From contig NZ_LGEL01000023.1 of assembly GCF_001636695.1 (NCBI RefSeq), positions 92,943-156,942 on the forward strand: a stretch of DNA of 64,000 nt, given 5' to 3'. The translations under genes and the position numbers were made by a program. The stretch is from Pedobacter panaciterrae. GTDB lineage: Bacteria; Bacteroidota; Bacteroidia; Sphingobacteriales; Sphingobacteriaceae. Numbering within the stretch: the first letter of the stretch is position 1; each line of letters opens with the position of its first letter. Below the pieces are notes generated by a model, which saw only the letters and a program-made list of their open reading frames with translations, made no database searches and was not told the origin of the DNA. Positions 42,967 through 52,249 of the stretch are shown piece after piece.

Positions 42967-43284
42967 ATGAAATTATCCGATTGGAAAGGCTGGTCTTTGT
43001 CATTAAGCATTGTGTTAATCGTGTTTTATTGTTCAAGTGTCCATGCCCAGCCCGGAATCTCCGAGATGAATCAGGCAACGGCTGATCTGAGACGTTCGTT
43101 CTTTTCCGCCCGTGATGCTTCATTGGTATTGGCTACACTCTTTGGAATCGCCGGTGCGGTTAATGTGTATTACAACTGGCAAATGGGTAAAGACAAGATC
43201 ACCGCAAAAGTTGCAGCATGGTTTTTTGCTGCATTTTTTATGATCCTGATCGGGCCGTTTTTACAGGTGCTTTTCGGGATCTAA
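42967..43284 (+). CDS. traE: TraE-like (DUF4134) membrane protein, first copy
   Basis: A 105-residue protein with a signal peptide (ending VHAQ) and two membrane helices, matching DUF4134 (TraE), a VirB2-like candidate pilin component in these conjugation systems. GISEMNQATADLRR precedes the helices (SLVLATLFGIAGAVNVYYNW, then AAWFFAAFFMILIGPFL). A second TraE-like gene follows at 43350-43655, so this element carries a duplicated form. Confidence 0.8.
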   Translation: MKLSDWKGWSLSLSIVLIVFYCSSVHAQPGISEMNQATADLRRSFFSARDASLVLATLFGIAGAVNVYYNWQMGKDKITAKVAAWFFAAFFMILIGPFLQVLFGI

Positions 43285-43349
43285 GTTAACCTCTTTCCTT
43301 CCATGACGGGCCAGTTCGGCCTCAAAACACTTTTGATTCATGAAACAAA

Positions 43350-43655
43350 TTGAAACGTACCAAACATCTTATGGTGCTGGCGATTTTAATTGCCATTACC
43401 CAAACAGCTGCTTTTGCCCAAAGTGGCGTCAATGGTTTAAATACCGCTACAACTACCCTTAAAACTTATGTGGGTCCGGTGACCAATACCACGCTGGTCA
43501 TCGGTGGTATTGTCGGACTGGTCGGTGGTCTTCGTGTGTATTCCAAATGGAATTCAGGGGATCAGGACATCAATAAGGAACTGATGGGCTGGGGTGGCTC
43601 CTGCCTTTTCCTGGTCCTATCCTCACTGATCGTTAAAGCGTTTTTTGGTCTGTAA
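43350..43655 (+). CDS. traE: TraE-like (DUF4134) membrane protein, second copy
   Basis: A 101-residue DUF4134 protein with a signal peptide (KHLMVLAILIAITQTAAFAQ) and the canonical GLVGGLRVYSKWNSGDQDIN, then a second helix. It is closer to the usual TraE than the copy at 42967. The frame starts at TTG (43350), which places a basic stretch (KRTKH) before the hydrophobic core; an in-frame ATG lies at 43371 but would lose that stretch. The traF start follows one base after its stop. Confidence 0.8.
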   Translation: MKRTKHLMVLAILIAITQTAAFAQSGVNGLNTATTTLKTYVGPVTNTTLVIGGIVGLVGGLRVYSKWNSGDQDINKELMGWGGSCLFLVLSSLIVKAFFGL

Positions 43656-43656
43656 A

Positions 43657-43983
43657 ATGGAGAAAAGTTTTGCTGTGTACAAGGGGCTGCAAAAGCCCCT
43701 TGTTTACCGGGGATTCTCCGGAAAATTCATTTACTGGGGGATTGCTTCCCTCCTTTCCGGCCTTGTCCTTGGTGCATTGGTCATGGCGCTGTTCAGTATG
43801 CTCTTAGGAGTACTCGTGCTGGCCGCTTGCATCGGTGGCGGATTGGCCTATACCTTGTCCAGACAGAAGCAGGGCTTATTTGTGAAATCCAGAGCTCAGG
43901 GCATTTATCATTTTCAAACTAAAATTAATCCTAAAATTTATGAAGGCTCACAACGAATTCAGGATGCCTTATATCGGCACTGA
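43657..43983 (+). CDS. traF: TraF (DUF4133) membrane protein
   Basis: A 108-residue DUF4133 protein (VirB3-like) with two adjacent membrane helices (about 25-65) after a YKGLQKPLVYRGFSGKFIYW segment. It sits between traE and traG and its end overlaps the traG start by 44 bases. The ATG at 43657 is preferred over an upstream frame start at 43645, which lies inside the traE coding region. Confidence 0.85.
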   Translation: MEKSFAVYKGLQKPLVYRGFSGKFIYWGIASLLSGLVLGALVMALFSMLLGVLVLAACIGGGLAYTLSRQKQGLFVKSRAQGIYHFQTKINPKIYEGSQRIQDALYRH

Positions 43984-46402
43984 TAAATACCTGGATATGG
44001 ATTTACTGTATGGCGTGAACGGCGAATTCTCTGTGGTGATTTCCCTGGTCAATCCGGTATTGCAGTATTCGGGTTCTAGTGAAGCCTATTTTGAGTTCCA
44101 TAACCTTTTCACCAATGTCCTGAAGATTCTGGGCAGTGGTTATCTATTCCAAAAACAGGATGTAATCTGCAAGTCTGTTTACCCCTATCGCCCCGCAGCG
44201 GAATATTTGCAGGATAAGTACAACCGGCATTTTGCGGGCAGGTTGACTACAGAAGTTCAGACCTACCTGACCATTACCCGGCAGGTTAAAAAGGGTGCTT
44301 TCTACACTTTTGATGTTCGGGTATTGCAGGAATTCCATCAGGCTGTGGCTAAGGTGATCTCGGTACTGGAAGCTGCAAAAACCCAGCCAAAGGTCTTGAA
44401 AGATGCTGAAATCAATACGCTGATTAAACGAATGCTGGGTCTGAATTTTACTGGACAGACTTTGGCCTTGAACAACATCTCTCCGACGGATACGCAACTT
44501 AATTTTGGTGAGCTTTCCTTGCGGAGCATTAGCCTGATAGATATTGACAGCATTGATCTGCCTTCGCAGATTAGCGTCAATACTGAACTGAATGACAACG
44601 ATACCTTGCGGGGTTTCCCGGTAGACCTGCTTTCATTTTTAATTCGAACGCCTGACTATCATTGTATCATCTACAATCAGCTCATAGAAATTCCGCCGCA
44701 GCCCTTGACACTTCGCAAGCTAACTTTAAAGCGGAAGCGGCACTCGGGGATACCGGATCCGGCGAATTCCATTTGCGTAAATGATATTGATGCGCTGTTA
44801 GGTGATGTGGCAAAAGATAACCAGCTTTTGGTCAATGCGCATTTTAACATTATGGTCGCGGCAGCTGGGGACAAGTTACAGGCAGCGTGCAATTTCGTCG
44901 AATCTGAGTTATTTGGTTTAGGGATTACCCCTGGTAAGAACGCCTACAACCAGCTGGAGCTTTTTCGCACGGCGATTCCTGGGAACGGAGTGGAACTTAA
45001 GCCCTATGATTGGTTCTTGACCACAAGTGATGCGGCGCTTTGCTTTCTATACAAAGAGTCGCTTCCGGTGGATGATCCTTCAGACTTCCTGATCCGTTTT
45101 ACCGATCGCCAGGGTGTTCCGATTGGAATAGACATTTCGGATTTGCCCATGGCTCAAAATCGCATGAGTAACCGCTCCCGCTTTGTGTTGGGCAGCTCAG
45201 GAACAGGTAAATCGTTCTTTATGAACTCCGTATTGGAACAATACATGCTTTATCAAATGGATGTGGTGATCATTGATACCGGACATAGCTATTCGGGCCT
45301 TTGTAGCTACTACAATGGCAAGTACATTACCTATACTGAAAAGGAGCCCATCACGATGAATCCCTTTGCAATTGGCGTTGAGGAATACAACCTGGAGAAG
45401 AAGGATTTCCTGGTTACGCTGATCACCTTGCTCTGGAAGGGTGCTGATGGTTCCATTTCTCAGGTCGAGTCTGATGTAATCACCCAATTGATTACCTCTT
45501 ACTATACTTTGTCTTTTTACGGGCAAGACATATTCGGTAACCAGGTCGGCCTTTTGATCGGTGAACAGAGCTTCAATTCATTTTATGAGTATGCGTTGGC
45601 GACTATTCCATTGATTAAGGACACTGAGCAGATCCAGTTTAATCTGGAGGAGTTTCGTTATATCTTAAAAAAATTTTATCGCGGCGGTGAACATGACCGG
45701 ATGCTCAACCAGGCAATTGATCAGTCTTTATTTGATGAACCTTTTATTGTTTTTGAAATTGATACGATAAAAGATTCAAAGCTGTTTCCAATCGTTACCT
45801 TGATCATTATGGACGTATTTTTGCAAAAAATGAGACACCGTTCAGACCGCCGGAAAGCACTTATATGTGAGGAAGCGTGGAAGGCGATTGCAAGCCCAAT
45901 TATGGCAAATTACCTTTTATTTTTATACAAAACGGTTAGAAAATTCTGGGGAGAAGCCGTTGTCGTTACCCAGGAACTTGGGGACATTTTAGGCAATCCA
46001 ATAGTAAAGGACAGCATCATTGGAAACTCTGGTACCATCTGTTTACTGGATCAGAGTAACTTCAAAGACAACTATGATGAGATCGCGAAACTGCTTTCGA
46101 TCAGTGATACGGAAAGGCGGAAGATCTTTACCGTGAATCAGCTGGACAATAAAGCCGGACGGGGTAAATTCAAGGAAGTGTATATCCGCAGGGGAATGAC
46201 CGGTGAGGTATACGGTGTGGAAGTTAGTTTGTTCCAGTATTTGTGTTATACCACAGAAAAACCGGAGAAAAATGCCGTTGAAAGTTATGTCCGGAAATTC
46301 GGCTCCTACCCGGCCGGTCTGGATGCTTTTGTTTCTGATTTTGAATTGAGCGGCTTTTCCCTTGGAAAATTTGTTGCCAGCGTGAATTCAAGTCAGTTTT
46401 AG
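43940..46402 (+). CDS. traG: TraG conjugation ATPase (VirB4-like)
   Basis: An 820-residue ATPase that powers pilus or channel assembly. The N-terminal half (1-400) is the VirB4-type helical domain. Walker A is GSSGTGKS (418-425) and Walker B is ALICEEAW (about 641). VVTQELGDILGN, a NTPase-family sensor segment, lies further on. It begins inside traF. Its length fits the TraG family of CTnDOT-like elements. The DNA-transport ATPase of the coupling-protein type is separate, at 56797. Confidence 0.93.
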   Translation: MKAHNEFRMPYIGTDKYLDMDLLYGVNGEFSVVISLVNPVLQYSGSSEAYFEFHNLFTNVLKILGSGYLFQKQDVICKSVYPYRPAAEYLQDKYNRHFAGRLTTEVQTYLTITRQVKKGAFYTFDVRVLQEFHQAVAKVISVLEAAKTQPKVLKDAEINTLIKRMLGLNFTGQTLALNNISPTDTQLNFGELSLRSISLIDIDSIDLPSQISVNTELNDNDTLRGFPVDLLSFLIRTPDYHCIIYNQLIEIPPQPLTLRKLTLKRKRHSGIPDPANSICVNDIDALLGDVAKDNQLLVNAHFNIMVAAAGDKLQAACNFVESELFGLGITPGKNAYNQLELFRTAIPGNGVELKPYDWFLTTSDAALCFLYKESLPVDDPSDFLIRFTDRQGVPIGIDISDLPMAQNRMSNRSRFVLGSSGTGKSFFMNSVLEQYMLYQMDVVIIDTGHSYSGLCSYYNGKYITYTEKEPITMNPFAIGVEEYNLEKKDFLVTLITLLWKGADGSISQVESDVITQLITSYYTLSFYGQDIFGNQVGLLIGEQSFNSFYEYALATIPLIKDTEQIQFNLEEFRYILKKFYRGGEHDRMLNQAIDQSLFDEPFIVFEIDTIKDSKLFPIVTLIIMDVFLQKMRHRSDRRKALICEEAWKAIASPIMANYLLFLYKTVRKFWGEAVVVTQELGDILGNPIVKDSIIGNSGTICLLDQSNFKDNYDEIAKLLSISDTERRKIFTVNQLDNKAGRGKFKEVYIRRGMTGEVYGVEVSLFQYLCYTTEKPEKNAVESYVRKFGSYPAGLDAFVSDFELSGFSLGKFVASVNSSQF

Positions 46403-46420
46403 GCTCGCTATTGCCAGTAA

Positions 46421-46861
46421 CTAATTGTACTTGAATTCGAATGGCTGATACATGCGAAACCTAACCGGTTTGCCATCCCTGGTTCCGGGCGTGTAGCTCG
46501 GCAGGAGTTTCAGGATTCGGACAAGTTCATTTTTCATGCTTTCAGGTCCTGTTCCACTTACGGTATAAGACGAAACACTACCGTCTTTTTCAACAATCCT
46601 GGTGACTTCTACTTTGGTATAGTTCCTGTTTTTTTTCAGGACAGTGGAGGCGGAGAATTCCTTGTTGATAAAACGGCTGTATTCCTGATTGTCCAGAGTG
46701 GATTGCGGCAGCCTCAGATCGTGTCCTTCACTTGGCGTCCGGTCATCGTAGAGCGTAGTATCAGCTGATGAGGTGTCTTTTGAATTGGTTTGAGCAATGC
46801 TGTTCTGGCTGATTGCCGTTAGCATCACCAGGGATAAACAAAACAGGATGAATCTTTTCAT
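46421..46861 (-). CDS. Small exported TonB C-terminal-domain protein
   Basis: A 146-residue exported protein with a signal peptide (MKRFILFCLSLVMLTAIS). The C-terminal part has the TonB-C pattern (VTRIVEKDGSVSSYTV, then SYTPGTRDGKPVRFRMYQP), like the longer protein at 40549-41217. I placed the start at the ATG at 46859-46861. It is encoded on the minus strand between traG and the next tra gene, so it is cargo. Confidence 0.7.
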   Translation of the reverse strand: MKRFILFCLSLVMLTAISQNSIAQTNSKDTSSADTTLYDDRTPSEGHDLRLPQSTLDNQEYSRFINKEFSASTVLKKNRNYTKVEVTRIVEKDGSVSSYTVSGTGPESMKNELVRILKLLPSYTPGTRDGKPVRFRMYQPFEFKYN

Positions 46862-46920
46862 GGAAAGCGTTTTGATTAAAGATAATAATTCGAAGCCGTG
46901 TGTAAACAAATTTTTTAATT

Positions 46921-47592
46921 ATGGATAGCAAACTGATGATTTTGGGAGCGCTGATTTGCGCGTCCGTTTCGGTCCGGGCACAGACGCTGTATATAGATCC
47001 TGCGGTTTCTGCTGCGATGTACACCAGTAGTGCAACTATTGATGGTCAACTCAACCGAACCAACAACAACCTGACGCTGATCCAGCGTGGACAAATGGCG
47101 GTTACCGGCCAACTGGTCGTAGTCAATGACTTGCAGGATAGAATCTATCGCGGGCTTTCTGATGTCTCGGGTATTTTACATTCACTGACCACGGTAAAGG
47201 AAATCACCGATATCGGATTAGACATTGTTAATGATGTCGGTGAGGCAGTGCGTATTGCCCGTACTAATCCTGTCTTATTGCTATTTGCGGAAGAAGGTGC
47301 CCGCGAGTTTAAGATCCGGGCGACAAACCTTGCACTTGAGGTCAGCTCTTTTGCACTGCGCGGAGGTGCAGCAAACCTTATGGATGCGGGAGAAAGAGCA
47401 AAACTATTGAACCACATCGCTTCTGGGCTGCGCATCCTGCGCGGCGTTGCATATGGCATGCACCGGGCGATGTACTGGGCGAAGATGCAGGGTATATGGA
47501 AGTCGATTAACCCCTGGCAGACCTGGATTAATACAGATGTGCAAATCGCAAATGATGTGTTGCGGCAGGCGAAATACCTGAGACGGCAATAA
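46921..47592 (+). CDS. Exported transfer protein, first of three paralogues
   Basis: A 223-residue exported protein with a signal peptide (ending VRAQ). Helical segments (LTLIQRGQMAVTGQLVVVND; LRILRGVAYGMHRAMYW) are shared with the proteins at 47668 and 48603. The ending WKSINPWQTWINTD aligns with RSLNPFQ in those two. It is in the place of TraI in CTnDOT-like elements but is not clearly that family. No catalytic motif is visible; a structural role in the periplasmic channel or pilus is likely. Confidence 0.65.
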   Translation: MDSKLMILGALICASVSVRAQTLYIDPAVSAAMYTSSATIDGQLNRTNNNLTLIQRGQMAVTGQLVVVNDLQDRIYRGLSDVSGILHSLTTVKEITDIGLDIVNDVGEAVRIARTNPVLLLFAEEGAREFKIRATNLALEVSSFALRGGAANLMDAGERAKLLNHIASGLRILRGVAYGMHRAMYWAKMQGIWKSINPWQTWINTDVQIANDVLRQAKYLRRQ

Positions 47593-47667
47593 TACCAAAG
47601 GTGTAGTTGCTTACACGAAAGCCAGGGTTTACCGACACCAAAGTCTATCCTACTTACATTAATTATT

Positions 47668-48360
47668 ATGAGAACACTTCGCAGTTCAAAATACCGGTGC
47701 GCTGCACCGCGTTTTATTTTTATCTGTTTGGGCTTTCCTGTTATGGGCTTTGCTCAAAAGAAAGCACTCAATATTGCCGGAATACATCAGCTGGTTGCTG
47801 CTTCTAAATCTGAATATGATAAGCAGAACCAAACGCGTGACAATCAGGCTTTGACTACTGCAAATGAGCAGGCCAATAAGACAATGCTTGCGCGTCTGAA
47901 AAACAAATACCGGGACTTACAGGAGCGTTACCAGTCGCTTGGCACCGTCATTTCTGCTGCCAATATCGGTATACAGGCCACTCCTATGGTCAACCAGATC
48001 GTTCGCAACCAGGGTGAGATTTATCGTATGGCTATGCAAAACCCGTTGCTGATCGGTCTGGCCTATCAGACTGAGGTTGAGTTCGCGGGGAAGGCCAGGT
48101 CGCTGGTAAATTATCTGATTGGGCTCTGCGCAAGTTTTGGTGCTGTCAATCAGATGAAGGCCTCGGACCGGAAGATTCTGTTTGACTATATTCTATTGGA
48201 GTTGAACACAATTCAGTCGATGTCCGCTAATCTGGTGAATAACATGTATTACGCTAATCTCTCTGGCGGGATCAGGTCACTCAACCCTTTTCAAACTTAC
48301 ATCGATCAGGATAAGGAACTTGTTCAGGACATCATCCGGAATGCTGATTACCTGAAATAA
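47668..48360 (+). CDS. Exported transfer protein, second of three paralogues
   Basis: A 230-residue exported protein with a signal peptide ending near FAQ (residue 30). The C-terminal third (YYANLSGGIRSLNPFQTYID, then QDIIRNADYLK) matches the paralogues at 46921 and 48603. A coiled-coil-like segment (KTMLARLKNKYRDLQERYQS) lies at residues 70-90. The triplication in one operon is unusual. Confidence 0.65.
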   Translation: MRTLRSSKYRCAAPRFIFICLGFPVMGFAQKKALNIAGIHQLVAASKSEYDKQNQTRDNQALTTANEQANKTMLARLKNKYRDLQERYQSLGTVISAANIGIQATPMVNQIVRNQGEIYRMAMQNPLLIGLAYQTEVEFAGKARSLVNYLIGLCASFGAVNQMKASDRKILFDYILLELNTIQSMSANLVNNMYYANLSGGIRSLNPFQTYIDQDKELVQDIIRNADYLK

Positions 48361-48367
48361 AGCACAA

Positions 48368-48398
48368 AAGCTGGTACATCATCCGATGTAACCAGCTT
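48368..48398. terminator. Hairpin between the second and third paralogues
   Basis: AAGCTGGTACATC (48368-48380) pairs with GATGTAACCAGCTT (48385-48398), with one bulged A and a 4-base loop. No T-run follows, so it may be a processing or attenuating stem in the 242-bp gap rather than a full terminator. Confidence 0.45.
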
Positions 48399-48602
48399 CA
48401 AACTAAAACTAAACTATATTTTTTAGGAATGCCTGTTCTGTACTGGTGTTTACAAGACACATGCCATGAATAATCGGGCTTTTTTCACCATTCATTACTG
48501 TTTTTAATTTTTATGGTGTGCGAATCTGGACAGATATGAACGATCCTGAACAGCATTGGATTTTTAGTAGTCCGATTTTATTTACCAAAAAAACATCCAA
48601 AT

Positions 48603-49277
48603 ATGATGACACCTCAAAGTACCTTGTTGTCCCTTTTAATGGCAGCCGGATTAATAAGCCAGGCTGATGCACAAAGGGTCGTTTACGACAAAAAGCATTT
48701 CCAGGTCGTCAATGAAAATGCCATCGCTCGCCAGGCTGCCGAGCTAAGCCACAACCAATATCTGGAGAAGATCGACCAGAACCTGCAAACGATCAATCTG
48801 AATGTGGGTGCTGTGGTTACCGCTCAAACGATCATTTATGATGGACTTTCTAATGTGAATTCTGCATTGAAGAATGGCAGGGCGGTATTACAGATGGGTT
48901 CCATTATCGCTGATCTGATCAGTTACAGTAACCAAATGCTGGTTATGGCAAGGTCTGAGCCCTACCTACTTTTGTTTGCTGAGGACTTAGGTAACCAGAT
49001 AAAAGCGAGGTCTGCTCGTCTGGTTTTGGACGTATCAGGCTTTATTCTGAAAGAGGGCAGCAATGTTTTAACAGATTACAACAGCCGGGATCAGTTGCTT
49101 CGCAGGGTAACTCAGGAATTACAACTGCTTTGTTCACTTGCCTATGGTGGCTGGAAGGCGATGTATTGGGCGAAAGAGCGTGGAATTATCCGTTCTTTGA
49201 ATCCCTTTCAGGACTTTATTGTTCAGGACAGGCAACTGGTGGAAGAGATTATCCGAAATGCCCGGTATTTGAAATAA
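48603..49277 (+). CDS. Exported transfer protein, third of three paralogues
   Basis: A 224-residue exported protein with a signal peptide (ending ADAQ). It has the same layout as the paralogues at 46921 and 47668, including IIRSLNPFQDFIVQDRQLVE and the terminal IIRNARYLK. It is separated from the second copy by a hairpin and about 240 bases, so it might be transcribed separately. The role is inferred from operon position only. Confidence 0.65.
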   Translation: MMTPQSTLLSLLMAAGLISQADAQRVVYDKKHFQVVNENAIARQAAELSHNQYLEKIDQNLQTINLNVGAVVTAQTIIYDGLSNVNSALKNGRAVLQMGSIIADLISYSNQMLVMARSEPYLLLFAEDLGNQIKARSARLVLDVSGFILKEGSNVLTDYNSRDQLLRRVTQELQLLCSLAYGGWKAMYWAKERGIIRSLNPFQDFIVQDRQLVEEIIRNARYLK

Positions 49278-49293
49278 AATACAGGACGACAAC

Positions 49294-49548
49294 TTACTTA
49301 TCTTCAGTAATTCGGTTCTTCATTTCCTTATCGATCTCTTGTAATCCAATGAATCCTGGAATAATGCTGAGGACACAGCTAATGAGTAACAAGCTCATAT
49401 AGTATTGTTGCTCCAGAATTATTTGGTATAAAATTACCCCTGTCAGGAACAGCAATAACAACCCAGCGCCTATAATGATACCATTAAGTAAATTTTTCTG
49501 CTTGCCCAGTTCATCCATGGTGAGCTCGGAAACGGGTTTTCTTTTCAT
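49294..49548 (-). CDS. Two-helix membrane protein, cargo in the tra operon
   Basis: An 84-residue protein with two membrane helices (about 24-44 and 50-68) and charged ends (MKRKPVSELTMDEL; EIDKEMKNRITEDK). It lies on the minus strand between the paralogue cluster and 49642. No family is recognised. Confidence 0.6.
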   Translation of the reverse strand: MKRKPVSELTMDELGKQKNLLNGIIIGAGLLLLFLTGVILYQIILEQQYYMSLLLISCVLSIIPGFIGLQEIDKEMKNRITEDK

Positions 49549-49641
49549 GGGAAAGCGAATATTTTTTTACTGGACTGACTGATTTACTTAAATCTACTTC
49601 TTTTCTTGAACAATCAAGCATTAATCTATAATTAGAATTCT

Positions 49642-50430
49642 ATGAACTATATCTTTAAAATTATCTTAGCCCTATCGGTTTGTCTTTTTATCGGGCGAAA
49701 TTCCTGGGCTCAGCGTGCTATCGAGGACAAAGCCATGTTCTACCAACAGGAGCGTATGGTCTACAAGCAATGGGATCGTGGCAAGTTCGAGCCTGGCTCG
49801 GGTTGGCTTGGGATCAATCCTTACTACTGGCTGACCTGGGGTCTGCACCACAATTATCCGGATATTGACCGGAGGCCGCTGAGTCCATGGGGACCGCAGA
49901 CCCAACGTTTGGGGATGGTCGGGTTGATGAACAGTACCAGTGGTGGTTATAAACTGGAGGCTGATACACTTCGGAATACGGCTTTGCTTGAGGTTAGTAA
50001 TTTTAGCGGTAGCCTGTCCGCTGCTGATCCGCTTTGGTTATTGTATTATAGCAAAGAACTCAAACCCGTACTGGAATACTCAGATGAGGCTATTCTTGGT
50101 GCCTTACCTAATGGAGTTCGGGCGAAGGTAATTTCTGAAGGCACTTTTGGCTGGTATAAAAACGAACTGGATGTACTCAAAGAACGCATTACCGGTGCCA
50201 GATCAGCCAATATGGATAGAGGCTCCAGGATACTGGCCTACCATCGCCTTTTGCAAGAATACCGGAGGCTTGCTGCCACCTTGACAACAAGAACTTCAGG
50301 TGCTGAAAAGAAAATGAGTTTAAGTTCGCAGCAACAAAAAGTGAAGTCTGGACAGGTCAGCATTGACTCCTGGACTTCAAAGTCGGATGTTGAGATCGCC
50401 CGGCAGGTGATTGCCACTCGTAAATTTTAA
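49642..50430 (+). CDS. Exported protein of the tra operon, unknown family
   Basis: A 262-residue exported protein with a signal peptide (ending SWAQ). The mature part is rich in aromatic residues (WLTWGLHHNYPD; PLWLLYYS) and the C-terminal third is helical and basic (RILAYHRLLQEYRRLAATLT). It has the place of a small accessory transfer protein in these elements. I do not recognise a domain. Confidence 0.55.
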   Translation: MNYIFKIILALSVCLFIGRNSWAQRAIEDKAMFYQQERMVYKQWDRGKFEPGSGWLGINPYYWLTWGLHHNYPDIDRRPLSPWGPQTQRLGMVGLMNSTSGGYKLEADTLRNTALLEVSNFSGSLSAADPLWLLYYSKELKPVLEYSDEAILGALPNGVRAKVISEGTFGWYKNELDVLKERITGARSANMDRGSRILAYHRLLQEYRRLAATLTTRTSGAEKKMSLSSQQQKVKSGQVSIDSWTSKSDVEIARQVIATRKF

Positions 50431-50496
50431 TTATTTCGTCCTGGTTTCTTACACTTTCTGGTCGGTGTTCTGTATTATTGTCAAATAATCTCTATC

Positions 50497-50940
50497 ATGA
50501 AAAGACTTTTTAAAACTTTATTATTCTTTATACTCTTGGCAGTCTTATCCGGCTGCAAATCTGAAATGGTCATTTCACACGGCAGCAGTTTTGGTCACTG
50601 TCGGGGTTTTTGCAACAAAGAGCTAAAACTGATGGAAAAGAAAACCAGATTTTCAACCTGGGAAAACGGTGGTGCCGGAGTAAAAAATGTTTTGGAAGTT
50701 ACTACGCTCGGAAGTGATTTTGATAAGATTTCTTCCCAAATCGATGAGGAATCCTTTAAAAATTTGAAGTCAACCTACGGCTGCCCGGACTGTGCAGATG
50801 GTGGAGCAGAATGGATAGAAATCAAGATAGGTTCAAATACAAAACGTGTAACTTTTGAATACGGAAATCCTCCTGAAGAGTTGAAACCGCTAAACGATCA
50901 CCTGAGATCCATCCAGCAGCAATACGACAAAAGCAAATAG
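50497..50940 (+). CDS. Lipoprotein with Cys pairs
   Basis: A 147-residue lipoprotein. The lipobox is LSGC (Cys20) followed by KS. The mature part has GHCRGFCNKE and YGCPDCADGG, two Cys pairs typical of small surface lipoproteins of Bacteroidota. It may be cargo. The function is unknown. Confidence 0.65.
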   Translation: MKRLFKTLLFFILLAVLSGCKSEMVISHGSSFGHCRGFCNKELKLMEKKTRFSTWENGGAGVKNVLEVTTLGSDFDKISSQIDEESFKNLKSTYGCPDCADGGAEWIEIKIGSNTKRVTFEYGNPPEELKPLNDHLRSIQQQYDKSK

Positions 50941-51038
50941 CATCACAAGACGTTGATACTAAATCTTTAATCATATGACCGGACTAACCATCCGGTTTTT
51001 TTATGTCCAAATTTTCCTGAGGGCAGTCAATTCTTATC

Positions 51039-52202
51039 ATGAGTATTATGAAAAAACTATTATTAGCAGCCATACTTTTACTAGCTGGAACCGGCCTATC
51101 CTATTCTCAGGGGCCTCCAGCTGATTACAAAAAGTCCCTGGAATTCTTGCAGGGCAATGGCGTGTATGAAGAAGGTATGATGACCTTCCTTTCAGGCATG
51201 AAAGATTCGATCTGGACGCACTTCGATCTGTTCATCACTGATGCCAAGGCACTTGCCGCCATTTTTATGATCATCTTTTTTGCGATCAAGTCCTATGAGA
51301 TGATGGCAGGGGATAAAAATATGGAGGTAATGCCATTGCTCCGGCCTTTTGGGCTGGCCATGATCATTATCTGGTGGGGTGCCTTTGTTCGCATGGTTGC
51401 TTTTCCTACGGATCTGGTGGCCATGGAAACCGAACAGATGTTTCAGTCGGAACAGACGAACGTCAACAACCTGCGTTTTGCCCGGGCAGATTACCAGATT
51501 AAAGTTGCCAATGCCTTGTATACTTTTCAGGCAGAATCACAGGTGGCGGAAAAGGAATCCGATACCTGGTACGGGCAAGCCTGGGATTCAGTCACCAGTT
51601 CGGTTAAGGAAGGGATTTCAACTGTGGTGACACCGCTCATTGAACTGAAGAACCGGCTGTCTATTTCCATGCAGCTGCTGATGACCCAATTGCTGGAGCT
51701 TTTAGCCCTTTGGATCCTGCGCCTGGCGGTATACGTGATCTTTATCATTCAGATCATTTATTCCAGTATCCTGATTATTCTTGGCCCTTTTGCGGTTGCT
51801 GCAAGTATTCTACCGGCTTTCCGTGATAGTTTCAGCACCTGGATCGCCCGATTTGTTTCTGTCAACCTTTATTCCGGGATTGCTTACCTGGTGATGTACA
51901 TCATGGCTTTGATGCAGAAATATGCGATGACTTCAGAGATCAGCAAGTATAAAGAACTTTTAGGTCCGGACGGTACCGGTGGTACGAGTCTGGCGAAGCT
52001 GACAGTGTTTGCCGGAAATGGAATCCTTTCCTTTGGAACGGTGATCTTGGTGTTTTTTATTGGCGCCTGCTGTATGTTTACTGTTCCAAGTATTTCGACC
52101 TGGATCATTTCCACTTCGGGCATCAGTTCAGCTACATCCAGCTTCGGAAGAGGCTCCTCTACGGTGGTTTCCATGGCCAAAAAAGCAGGTAAGCTTTTCT
52201 AA
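51039..52202 (+). CDS. traJ: TraJ (VirB6-like) membrane protein
   Basis: A 387-residue polytopic inner-membrane protein (VirB6-like). A signal-like N-terminus is followed by periplasmic KDSIWTHFDLF, helices at about 68-80, 98-118 and 205-260, and a C-terminal part with further helices. It is the channel subunit of the conjugative pore. A second ATG at 51048 is an alternative start. It overlaps the next frame by one base. Confidence 0.87.
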   Translation: MSIMKKLLLAAILLLAGTGLSYSQGPPADYKKSLEFLQGNGVYEEGMMTFLSGMKDSIWTHFDLFITDAKALAAIFMIIFFAIKSYEMMAGDKNMEVMPLLRPFGLAMIIIWWGAFVRMVAFPTDLVAMETEQMFQSEQTNVNNLRFARADYQIKVANALYTFQAESQVAEKESDTWYGQAWDSVTSSVKEGISTVVTPLIELKNRLSISMQLLMTQLLELLALWILRLAVYVIFIIQIIYSSILIILGPFAVAASILPAFRDSFSTWIARFVSVNLYSGIAYLVMYIMALMQKYAMTSEISKYKELLGPDGTGGTSLAKLTVFAGNGILSFGTVILVFFIGACCMFTVPSISTWIISTSGISSATSSFGRGSSTVVSMAKKAGKLF

Positions 52203-52249
52203 TGTATTGTCGCCAGTTTTTCACTCATTATTTTACTTATTCCATCTTT

